This document shows, in pieces, positions 54,709 through 64,000 of a stretch of DNA of 64,000 nucleotides (the stretch's first letter is position 1; every line of letters begins with the position of its first letter). The stretch lies in contig JACGCN010000004.1 of assembly GCA_014905825.1 (NCBI GenBank), positions 1 through 64,000 of the forward strand. Reading direction: 5' to 3'. The translations under genes and the position numbers were made by a program. The DNA comes from Lyophyllum atratum. Taxonomy: Eukaryota; Basidiomycota; Agaricomycetes; Agaricales; Lyophyllaceae. The notes beneath the pieces were generated by a model, which searched no databases, was not told where the DNA came from, and was given only the letters and a program-made list of their open reading frames with translations.

Positions 54709-57144
54709 ATGGCTGACACCTTCACCCACACCTTCGAGACACCTACTTTCAATGGCGCGGTGTCATTCCATACCGGGTACGCCGCGACGCCTCCCACACA
54801 GAATGCTTCGACTTGACGCGGGTTCATTTTCGTTTAGGCTTTTCATTGGAGGCGAATGGATGAAACCCGTCGACAGCACTGCAAAAATCCAGTGAGTACG
54901 AGTTCGCTACTCTCCTGGGCACGGCTCGCTCATTCCATCCTCTTTCCATAGAATCGTCAATCCGGGTGCGTATCCCTCCCAGTGTCTTCCTTGCCAGCTT
55001 CTGATATCGCACTCAGCTAATCATGAGGTCATCGTATCCGTTTCCGTGGGCGACAAAATGGACGTAGGCAAAGCCGTAGCTGCCGCTGAGAACGTACGCC
55101 CATTTGTGCTCAGCGCTGTTCATAATTCATAACGTTCTTTTATCAGGCGTTCCAGAAGACGTGGGGTCTCCACTGCCCTGGAGCTGAGCGTGGCAAGCTC
55201 TTGCATAAGCTCGCTGACCTTGTGGAGAAGCAGGCAAGACCCCTTGCAGCGCTCGAAGCCCTGAACGTCGGTGAGTCATTCCGATGGATGTGGGAAAGAT
55301 ATGGCTCGACCTTTGGCATTCCGTTCAGGCAAATCGTACGAGACGGCACTCGGGATGGACATCCCCATGACTATCAATATCTTCCGCTACTACGCAGGAT
55401 GGGCGGATAAGGTCCATGGTAAGACCATCGAGGTGCGCCTTAACATATGTATCTGCTGAAATCGTGCTGACTTCTCCGCAGACGAATGATATGAAACTCG
55501 CCTATACCAGGCACGAACCATTCGGCGTAGTGGTGAGCGCTACTCTCTCTCGCCCCTGTGTTATTGCTCACAAGGACATTATGTAGGGCCAAATCGTACC
55601 CTGGAACTTCCCCTTAGTGCGTACGCTATTCCTATCACCATTATTCTAGGGCTTCTGACTTACTCATCGTCCGCCCAGCTCATGGCAGCATTCAAAATTG
55701 CGCCTGCTCTTGCTACGGGGAACACCGTCGTGTTCAAGGTAACTTCCTTGGCCCACTAATCGCCCTGTGCTTACTTCGTCTAATCTCACTTAGCCCTCCG
55801 AAATGACTCCACTCACGACGCTCAAGCTCGCTGAGTTCATCCAGGTAGCAGGCTTCCCTGACGGCGTTGTCAACATCATCAACGGCCTCGGTCGGTGCAG
55901 CCCGTCGTACACCCTCTTTTGTGGCTAACTGTTTCGCGTCACAGGCAATACGGTCGGTGCCGCTATGGCTACACACCCAAATATTGCCAAAATCGCATTC
56001 ACGGGCAGCGCGACGGTCGGGCGCACCATCATGCGGGCATCGAGCGAGACAAACCTCAAACCCGTCACGCTCGAGCTGGGTGGGAAGAGTCCTACCATCG
56101 TCTTCGCTGATGCGGATCTTGAGTCGACGGTCAAGTGGGCCGCTGAAGCAGTATTGTGCGTTACTTGAAATGCCGCCAGTCTTTATTGGTGTTCTGATGG
56201 TACCCCGGGCTTTCGTTCCAGTTCTAACGCGGGTGATTCTTTTCGTCCTCCTGGGGCTGCTGAAGCATACAGCTGACGCCATTTCTTTCCAGGCCAGTCT
56301 TGCATCGCTGGATCGAGGATCTTCGTCCAACACGGGATCTACGATGACTTCTTGAAGAGGCTCACTGAGATCGCTAAGGGACTCGAAATGGCCACGGGGG
56401 ACCCCATGGGCAAGGGCACCCAACATGGACCACTCGTCTCCAAAGCCCAATTCAACGTACGTCACACACACGCCTGGTGTCCCAGCGTAGCCTAACGTCA
56501 CTTGTATGTGTGTACACCTAGCGCGTGATGAATTACATCGAAGGCGGCAGAGAAAGCGGCGCGACTGTCCATTCAGGTGGAAAACGGTCGGGGAATACGG
56601 GCAACTATGTACAGCCGACGATCTTCACGAATGTTAGGCCAGAGATGGAGATTGCGCAGGAGGAGATCTTCGGGCCGGTTTGTGTCATCATGAAGTTCAA
56701 GGACGAAGACGGTATGTTATACTTCTTCTATGTTCTATGAGGTTGTAATGATGAGGCATTCTGCGACAGAGGTCATCAACGCCGCGAACGCCACCCAGTA
56801 TGGCCTCGCGGCGAACGTATTTGCGAAAGATATGGGCTGCTCGATTCGCGTTGCCCATCGTCTGCAGGCAGGGTCTATCTGGGTATGTCTTGGACACTCT
56901 CTCGGTCACCTTCGAGTACTATTGATGCCTATGCAATTCAAGGTCAATACTCCCCAGTCCATCGACGCTGGAGTCCCGTTCGGCGGGTACAAGCAGTCTG
57001 GGTTCGGGCGTGAATTGGGAGAGTATGCCATTGACACGTGAGTATCTGGGTTTTCATCCCCTTCTTGTCGAAAAGTAGCTGATGCTTGGGGTTTCGTGTA
57101 GTTACACAACGGTGAAGGGGATCCATATCGGCATTAGCGCGTAA
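54709..57144 (+). CDS. NAD(P)-dependent aldehyde dehydrogenase
   Basis: About 500 residues over roughly fifteen exons, start ATG 54709 (ACCATGG context). ALDH superfamily blocks appear in order: [12 protein letters not shown], the NAD-binding [19 protein letters not shown] and [27 protein letters not shown], the general-base Glu in [11 protein letters not shown] (codon 56073-56075), the catalytic Cys in [11 protein letters not shown] (codon 56301-56303), EEIFGPV, and the C-terminal [15 protein letters not shown]. It oxidises aldehydes to carboxylic acids, probably in the cytosol as no targeting sequence is seen. An 11-nt micro-exon (56222-56232) supplies part of VFSNAGQSC immediately before the active-site Cys. 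Substrate cannot be assigned. Confidence 0.92.
56222..56232 (+). other. 11-nt micro-exon next to ALDH active site
   Basis: TTCTAACGCGG lies between ...TTCCAG and GTGATT. It is the only way to join VKWAAEAV to GQSCIAGSR in phase. Flanking introns are 66 nt (56156-56221) and 60 nt (56233-56292). Confidence 0.8.
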
Positions 57145-57398
57145 TTCGATGATAGATATACGGTTTTCACTATGAATTTATAGCAGTATGAAAGGCTTTG
57201 CACTGTGGTACAGGATGTTACGCCTCCCTTCACCCCACGTCGTTCCGGTGATATGACGGGTCCACTTATTGAACATGCTTCCAAAACTGAAAGCTGAGCC
57301 TACCCGTCTACAATCCGTCTATTAAGCCTCCAAGCCTCGTTATCATATTGTGAGGGATCACGGTGATTCAAGGCCGTCGTTCGGGGGGTCCAGAGATT
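57145..57398. other. Intergenic
   Basis: Short gap between ALDH and the zinc-finger gene. Nothing recognised. Confidence 0.6.
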
Positions 57399-58689
57399 AT
57401 GGTAGATACAACGAATGATGCATTCCACGATATTTGCACTTTCAACAACGTATGTGATAAGGTTCTATCGTTTGAGACCATCAAGACGAAACTCACTGGT
57501 CAGGTAGGGCTGGGCGCAGGACCATGATCAGCTAACTCGAAGGAAAGGTAACAAGTTCACTGCAAATCGGACACTGTTTTTAAGTGGTTCCCACTAAGCA
57601 GCGCCCATTCCGTCATCTGCAAAGGACTTAGAGCGATCGATAGAAGCAGCCGCGAGGCAACCACAAGGCAACATCACCACCTTAAAACAACCTCCCAATC
57701 CCCCTTGTCGATTCTCTGATCCGAACCACCATATAGTCCCCGAGGAGTATGCAGCGCGCACAGTATGCTTCCCCCACACAAGAAGGTGCACCAAGTCCCT
57801 GGAAGAGCTCACAGGAGAATCAGACTCCTTACGCGGAAAGTTCCTGAGGAGGTTCTACAGCGACTGCGAAGGAAGACCAGCCCATGACTACGTGTGCAAG
57901 TACAGCCATACCATCCTCAATACCAAGCGGATTGTGCGCCTGGTCAGTAGCGCCTTTGTATTCCCTCTGCCCCCATGGTCTGACTCACGTGTATGTACAA
58001 CCCTGTGGCATCTTCCTTGACACGGCCAGGGGAAGAACAGCCCAATTTTTTCTATCCGGCTTGAGTATGGATATGGATTCGAGCGATACGGGATGTGCGA
58101 CGGCTGGACCGACGGCTGGGACGTCTTCGTCAACGATATCAACCTCGGCTCTGCAGGATATGACGAGAAGACGTACAACCTACCCAAGTCCCTGCTGCTC
58201 GCAGAGCACAAGCTAGGCATAAAGACATTCAACCCCAGCACAGATAAAGCCAATGTACGTCGTACCTCTTCCCAAACGATCGCGAAGCAGCCCTGAATTA
58301 TCGATATCCATGAACGTGAACAAGGCAAGGTCCAGAGCATCTGCAGATCCAACCATGATCGCGGTTTCTGCAGGTTCAAGAACGGATGCCGGTACGACCA
58401 CGATCTCATCGACAGTCGGCGTCTCGAACGCCTGGTCCGATGGGCCGACGAGGGTATGTCGCCCCATCGCGACTACATGTCTGTCGAATGTCGGGTCGAA
58501 GGTGGTGTTGGCCGAGCGACGCCCACCTGGAGAGTCACGTTGAAGCCGTATGCATTTGCAAAGCTTGGGCTTGGATCGAACCGGATTGAAGAAACGTATG
58601 AGGGTGGAGATCTATTGGGGGTGGTCAGACGTATGGAACGGGTTGTTGGGTTGAAGAGACTGCTGGTCGTGCAACAGGATACAGTGTGA
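57399..58689 (+). CDS. CCCH zinc-finger protein
   Basis: Well-supported exons run from 57602 (acceptor CTAAGCAG) to 57945, from ~58032 to 58253, and from ~58340 to the TGA at 58687-58689. The protein reads SIEAAARQPQGNITTLKQPP, CRFSDPNHHIVPEEY, LRGKFLRRFYSDCEGRPAH, YGMCDGWTDGWDVFVNDIN, then CRSNHDRGFCRFKNGCRYDH, a perfect C-x8-C-x5-C-x3-H finger of the RNA-binding type. The C-terminal ~90 residues look folded and end GLKRLLVVQQDTV. A candidate first exon starts at ATG 57399 (MVDTTNDAFHDICTFNN), but I could not join it in phase with confidence. Probable RNA-binding or RNA-processing role, by the finger only. Confidence 0.65.
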
Positions 58690-60065
58690 GTGCTCTCGGA
58701 CTTGCGGGGAACGCGATAAATCTTGGATACTTGTAGTGATAGTATGTAGTCCTCTGGAATCGCTGGAAAATCGTGGCTGTACTGAGATAACGAATGGCCA
58801 GGAGCCTGGAGGACCTTGTTGTATGTAATGCTGTAATGCAGAGTATGGATGGTATTGTAGTTCTAGCGCCACGTGGCACGAGAAGGGGTTTTGAGGCTGA
58901 GGAGGTGTTGTCTTCCAATTATGATGGAGGCAATGACTGGATTGACCGATGGTGTCGCAGGGTGTCGCCCGCATGAGGTTAGATCTTCGGATATCAGATA
59001 AGACGAGGAGTCGCGAAGGCCAAGAGACACCAGTAGGCACAAGCTAGCAGTTACACGTACAAGAGACTTCGTTCTTCCCCATCCGAGGCATAGGTAGGTA
59101 TCAGCTGGTCAAACTGTCATCGGCTCGTGGCCTTCGAATTGGATTTGATAGGTGCAATGTCGTCTGCGCGCGATGGGATGAGAAGGGAGCGCGTAGGTGT
59201 TGGGCTTGGCTTGTAGCAAAACCGGTTGTGAAGTGGAATTCGAGAACAATCAGAGTAGGTGAAGTCTGTAAAATCCGGCTCTGTGGTACCTCATTAGCAT
59301 TACGCCCCGAAAGTCGCAGATAGTGGCAGTGGTGAAAGCAAGGTGACAATACGAGCCCAAGCTTTGCGATGGGGTCGTTGGTGGGATCGAGGTGGTCGTC
59401 ACAGTCAGTGCCAAATTAGGACTCTTCCATGTTTTGTATTGTTTACCATAAGTCCGATGCAAGGATCGGATCACCAGCTCCGACTTCAGGAAGTCCATCA
59501 TCGTGTAGGAGCGTGCAAGCTACACACTGCCTACAGCAAAGTGAGCTGTCCAGCATCTACTCACAAGTAAACCACTCCTAAAATTGCCCTCTGGTATCAT
59601 GGCTCAAGAATCTTCGAAGAGAGCACACTTGGAAGACTTCGGCCAATATATGGCTGTTCACGTCTGTCCCTGAGTGCTCCTGGCCTTTACTGGCGCAATT
59701 TGACCGGGAGTATGGCAGTCTGTTGAAGAATTTTAACTCGTAAGCCGCCGTTCATTGTGTCGAAAACCTCCTTACTAATTTACATCAGGTTCCGTGAACG
59801 GTCTTTGTGATTTGATCGAAGGTGTACTCCCCTTTGTGCATCACATTCTGCGCCGCGCGTTTCATTTCCCTATCTACATCTGTAAAGGCCCTTTCGAAGC
59901 CTTGAATCCACGTACTCATACAAAGGTCACTCACTGAATGAAGTCCTCGATGAAGAACTCGTCCCGGGAGCGCTTTGACTATCGTGCTTTGACCTTGGAC
60001 GCGCCCCGCTTTGCATATCCTCTTTGCCTTTCGACCCGCCCCCGCCCCTTTGACCTCTAGCGCGC
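58690..60065. other. Region with weak coding traces
   Basis: Plus strand 59599-59810 has LLAQFDREYGSLLKNFNS with a good intron (GTAAGCC...CATCAG) but no clear gene around it. Minus strand 59785-60105 contains STWIQGFERAFTDVDREMKR and AAQNVMHKGEYTFDQITKTV, which look coding, but the upstream part is interrupted. These may be remnants of one or two small genes; neither is called. Confidence 0.4.
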
Positions 60066-60072
60066 TATATAA
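60066..60072 (+). promoter_or_regulatory. TATA box
   Basis: TATATAA, 95 bp before ATG 60167. An ATG at 60075 is only three bases past the box and would lie upstream of the transcript, which favours 60167 as the start of the next gene. Confidence 0.55.
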
Positions 60073-60166
60073 GAATGAACCGTAAGCTTCTCCATCTCTC
60101 ACCAAAGTACCCAGCTAACCAACGCCTCCACTCCACTCCTCCCACCAACCGCACTCCCCACTCAAC

Positions 60167-60917
60167 ATGTCCTACATCAACCCCCTCCACCCCCCCCGTC
60201 CCCTCCTCCCGCCAATCCCAATTCTCCTCCCTAGGCGGCGCAGTGCAACCAACCGCAGCCCATACCGCCTCCTCCTTCGTGTCGCCCTTCCGCCGGCGCC
60301 TCCCGCAGCCGCCGTATACCCCCGCCTCGAAATGGCGCAACGCGACGGGACGGCTGAACCAGGTGCACGGCGCGATCGCGTTCGACTTCCTCGGGTACTC
60401 GAAGCAGGGCGTCCCCATGCGCGAGCTGAGCACCCGCAGCGCGCACGCCCTTGCCTCTATGATCCACGGCGCCGGGGACGTCGTCCTCGCACACACGGGC
60501 CTCGCGCGCATCACGCTTCGCATCATCGTGAGTACTTGTTCCCTGCTTCCACTCCCTCGTCGTACGTCTTTACTGAGCTTTACTCTTACAGTGGCCGGGA
60601 TACGAGCACGTCGAGTGGGCGCGCAGCATCGAGATCAACCTCGCCGGCCAGGGACCCGTCACGCGCGCGCAGCTCGGTGCGATAATCTCTCAGAATTTCG
60701 CGCGTTACATCGAGGTATGCATGCGCCTCCCCCCGCTTACTTATACCCCTGGACTGACCGACCCTTTTTCGTACAGAAAACACGCTCGGAGCCTGCGAGG
60801 TCGTCGGACTGGCACTTGGGCCCGTCGGGCATCCGGTACGAGCATATGGTGCTCGTGGCGCTGTGCAATGTCTTTGAGGACGTTTGGCAGGCGGACGTTG
60901 CTGTAGACCTTCGCTGA
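60167..60917 (+). CDS. Conserved-looking protein of unknown function
   Basis: Three exons (60167-60527, 60592-60714, 60777-60917) with canonical introns. From ~60198 the protein is in one frame: LGGAVQPTAAHTASSFVSPF, SKWRNATGRLNQVHGAIAFD, FLGYSKQGVPMRELSTRS, WPGYEHVEWARSIEINL, AQLGAIISQNFARYIEKTRS, then HLGPSGIRYEHMVLVALCNV and FEDVWQADVAVDLR. No domain known to me. ATG 60167, correctly placed after a TATA box, is one base out of frame with this. The change lies in or beside the run of eight C at 60190-60197; with seven C the ATG would lead straight in. The in-frame alternative ATG 60075 abuts the TATA box. A sequencing error in the C-run is the simplest explanation. Confidence 0.6.
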
Positions 60918-61592
60918 GGGATCTATCAAGTTGGCTGTGACGAACTTTCGCATGCATTGAACTCGAACACTACATTAGACTGGCACGACCTCCATTTGTA
61001 TTTCTAGCCCCTTCACGATTGCGTTTTGTATTCCTAGCTTTCGCCTTTTGTTGTGTATCTATTTCGCCCACGCCCATCCATTCCTTGTAGCATACATCAG
61101 AATATCATCATTTCTTACTATACATGTCAGCCCCAATGATTATTCATGGTTGGACCCCTCAAGTGCAGTGAGATGAGCGTCCCAAGGGCTATAGCATGCA
61201 TTTCTGCATTCGCCACCTATATGCTATCCTACATAGACGTGCTGCGCGGCGTCTGGTCCTTCTCTTTGCTGATCAGCGTCCTCAAGAAATGACATGTCCG
61301 TCCAGAAACAACAAGGCTTCGCGGGCGGCAGCCTGACGAGACGTCCGAAAAGCAGTAGACGCAACAACGTGAACAACACACAAACTTTGCTCCGGCTCTC
61401 ACATGTCACACCCCAGCTACGTGTACACGATTCTTGTCATATCGCGTTGGACTTTGCTGGTAAGTAAATTGTACAACATCATGTCCGTGAACCCTTCCCC
61501 CCTCCTCCGTACTATTTTTTGTCTTCCCCTCATCCCCACGCCGCTACAGTATCCAAGCCCTAAACTCCGAAACACCCTCAAGACATCCAAAA
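60918..61592. other. Convergent intergenic region
   Basis: 3' flanks of the 60-kb gene (+) and the phosphate transporter (-). AT-rich stretches, no gene. Confidence 0.6.
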
Positions 61593-64000
61593 TCACTTCT
61601 CCTCCCTCGCCTCCCTTGCCGCCCGAATCTCCTCCGCAAGTATCAAATCCGGATCCCTCGCCTTCACCTCCGGAAGCAACAGCGTAAACCCTACACCGCC
61701 CCAAAAAACACCCCTTCAGCACCCAATTCTTCCCCCACAAATCACAAGGAAACAACGTACCAGCACCCGCAACACAACACCCAAAGAAGACTACCCCCCA
61801 AAACACCCACATCAACATCCAATAAGAAGATAAAGGGAAGGAAGGAGGGGACGCACTCCACAGAACGGCGGGGGTGCCGATGTCCTTGCTGAGGGTGTTG
61901 AACGCGAGGGCGGAGATGATGGCGCCGGCTTTGCCTGCTGCGGCTGAGACGCCGTGGGCTGTTGCGCGGTATCGGGTGGGGAATACTGCGTTGGGGGTGG
62001 GGGTGAGTTGGGGAATCCTAACACGTGGATGGGGGGTGCTCACCTTCAGCGGGGTAACACTGAGCGTTTGGGAGGAAAAGTGGTCAGTACTGAATCGTCA
62101 ACACATGAAGGCGTTATGTCATCTCACATATGTCGTGCTGCAGTGGAAGGAAGGGAGATGAGCATGCGTCAGAGGGGGGGAATGGGGTAGTAAACGTACG
62201 TATTAGCTCCGAAGTTGAAGAAGAACTGCAAGATGAGCGAGGTCAGCCCCATTCGAGTGTGTGGGGAAGAAGGGGGGGAAGGGGAAGGCTTACTTGTAGC
62301 AGAGCAAAGCAGACGATGAAAGCTGGTTTACTGAGGCTGTCAAACTTCCCAGCCAGAATCGCGACTTCACGCAAAAAAAGCAAGGTCAACGCCCACCCCT
62401 CCACGCATACTGGTTAGAAGCGACTCACGGAACAGCGCAGCCATGAGGAACCCCTGCAGCTGGATCCACTTCCTTCCCAGCTTCTCAATAGTCAGAATCG
62501 ACGCGTAATAGCCTACATACACGCCAATGAGCGGGAGGACGGAGGGGATGGACGCAGACGCACCGGGAACGAATCCAAGCGCAGTGATGATCATATTCCC
62601 CGTCGAGATCTTGAACAGCCGGCTCCACGGCGACCCTTCCGCGCCGTCGAACCCGATTTGCTGGAGCACCACGTTTTGGTTCAGGTTGATTCCGTAGAAC
62701 CTACATCATATGAGTTACGTGCCACGGGATATGGATGAGGGAGGGGAGGGGGACGTACGCGATATCGAGGAGGAACCAGCACATGCAGGTGCCGATTAGC
62801 AGTTTGGCATGACGCCATTCGGAGAAGTACTTGACGAAATCTGAGAGGACCTCCATCAGTAAACCTTACATAAATAACATGGTAATAGGATTCAGCCCAC
62901 CTGAGAAATGAGCCTTCTTGACCGCCACCGCCTCAGGAGGCGCCGTCTCCTCCTCCGACGTCGACGGCGCCTTGGCATCCTCGCCGGAGCCGCGGATGTT
63001 CCCCAGCTTGATGTCCTCGTCGTGTTGGGCCCGTTTGATCTGTGCGATGGCGTCGCCCTCCTCCTCGGCCGAGTTGGCGGTTTTAAGCTTTTGAGAGGCG
63101 AGGAAGCGCGTGGATTCGGGGAGGGTGAGGCGCTGGTAGAGTGTTGCGAACGCGGGGACCAGGGATACTCCGACGACGATACGCCAGACTAGCAATAGAA
63201 CGACAGATTGATCAGGAGCCGTAACGATATGACCCAAAAAGAAAAGCAGGCGCACGGACCTCCATCGACTTTAGACACCTCGCCTTTATCCTCCATAGCG
63301 TGCTTATAGATCGCCAGAACAATGATAGTGATCAAGCTCCCCATGAAGCTGCCCCACCCCTGGTTGGAGAAGATGTACGCGAGCATCGTCCCGCGTTTGC
63401 GGAGGTTCGACCGGTCGGAGGTGATGGATGCGGACATGGGGTAGTCCCCGCCCACGCCGATGCCGAGGAGGATGCGGAAGATGGCGAGGTAGATCAGGGA
63501 GTGTTCGGGGGAGAGGGAGCCGGTGGGGGTCGTCAGGGTCAGGATGGTGGCGATGATGATTAGCATGAGCTCTTTTCCGTCTGGGAGGGGGAGCGGCGTT
63601 AGGGGTGGGGGTGGGGTGGACTAAGGGGGGGGGATACGCACAGACTGCTTTTCTGCCGAGGGCGTCGGCGGCGTAACCTGGGGAGGGTGGAGTGAGATTT
63701 CATGGAAAGGAGAGAGGGAGGGGGCGTACCGAACGCGAATTGTCCGATGACGCTACCGATGTTGGCGCCGGCTTTCATGAAGCCTTCGAGGTGGGGAGGG
63801 AGATGATGACCGCCGTAAAGACGGTATTGGAGCATGGTAGCAACGGGCTACGATGGAAGCATAACTTTAGTAAGAATGTAAAGACAGGAGGGGTGTGGAC
63901 GGACATTGATGACGAAAAGATCGTATGCTATACGGACATGAACAGGTCAACCGTGAACAGGATCGGAAAAAGACATGCGACGAACCATCGAGGAAGAAAC
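61593..64000 (-). CDS. pho84: PHO84-type inorganic phosphate:H+ symporter (5' end off edge)
   Basis: Major-facilitator transporter of the plasma membrane. Visible from the right edge inward: MLQYRLYGG and [18 protein letters not shown] (early TM helices), [14 protein letters not shown] (loop 2-3 signature), [19 protein letters not shown] (the PHO84 family signature), the central hydrophilic loop [13 protein letters not shown] followed by an Asp/Glu-rich segment, then [55 protein letters not shown] and a short cytosolic end [16 protein letters not shown], stop at 61593. Introns are short and frequent. The N-terminus and first exon(s) lie beyond 64000. High-affinity phosphate uptake is expected; such genes are normally induced by phosphate starvation, but no promoter is in view. 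Confidence 0.88.

Noticed and set aside
55734..56501. 255-codon minus-strand frame opposite the aldehyde dehydrogenase
   Set aside because: Antisense to multiple well-supported ALDH exons and introns.
1..64000. CRISPR arrays, riboswitches, bacterial operons, prophage
   Set aside because: No regular repeat-spacer pattern or ribosome-binding-site logic. Gene structure is eukaryotic throughout.

Overview
The window looks like nuclear DNA of an agaricomycete (mushroom-forming basidiomycete). Protein-coding genes are packed with 45-70 nt GT-AG introns. There are several F-box genes of the kind that expand in Agaricomycetes, a zinc-cluster regulator typical of the class, intron-containing tRNA-Ser genes, and secreted or GPI-anchored proteins of saprotroph type. 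No bacterial, viral or CRISPR feature was seen. All gene models were assembled by eye from six-frame reading and splice-site inspection, so exon edges are predictions.

Layout. 0-2.3 kb is repetitive: hairpin repeats, a ~78-bp minisatellite, a 105-bp tandem duplication, a relic of a gene that recurs at 12 kb, and two back-to-back non-autonomous DNA transposons (one Tc1/mariner-like with TA ends, one hAT-like with 15-bp TIRs and 8-bp target duplications). 2.4-15.5 kb holds an F-box pseudogene, an ASCC1/AKAP7-like 2H phosphoesterase, a membrane-anchored aspartic protease, a six-exon gene with a possible PD-(D/E)XK core, a decayed membrane-protein gene and a heavily decayed OSBP/Osh1-like pseudogene. 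15.7-34.6 kb is an accessory block. Two F-box genes (A and B) lie in ~2.4-kb inverted repeat arms around a tandem pair of EXD1-like 3'-5' exonuclease genes and a Zn2Cys6 regulator. Two further F-box genes (C and D) follow in tandem. 34.8-41.6 kb has a small proline-rich gene, an intact Rho1-type GTPase, F-box debris and two duplicated tRNA-Ser(AGA) genes. 41.7-48.3 kb carries a GPI-type GH79-like glycosidase and two secreted proteins. 49.3-53.5 kb has second copies of the Rho1 gene (with broken splice sites) and of the proline-rich gene, plus another F-box pseudogene. 54.7-64 kb is orderly housekeeping sequence: aldehyde dehydrogenase, a CCCH zinc-finger protein, a conserved unknown, and a PHO84-type phosphate transporter running off the right edge.

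Themes. (1) Birth and death of F-box genes: four intact, at least two pseudogenes and one fragment. (2) Micro-exons of 5, 11 and 13 nt at or near functionally essential codons in three unrelated genes. (3) Repeated one-base frameshifts, mostly in G/C homopolymers, in otherwise well-conserved genes. This pattern needs assembly checking before any biological reading. (4) The best candidate for something little described is the nuclease/F-box block at 15.7-34.6 kb. Its EXD1-like proteins end in a paired-CxxC module, and its inverted arms predict a recurrent 9.8-kb inversion.
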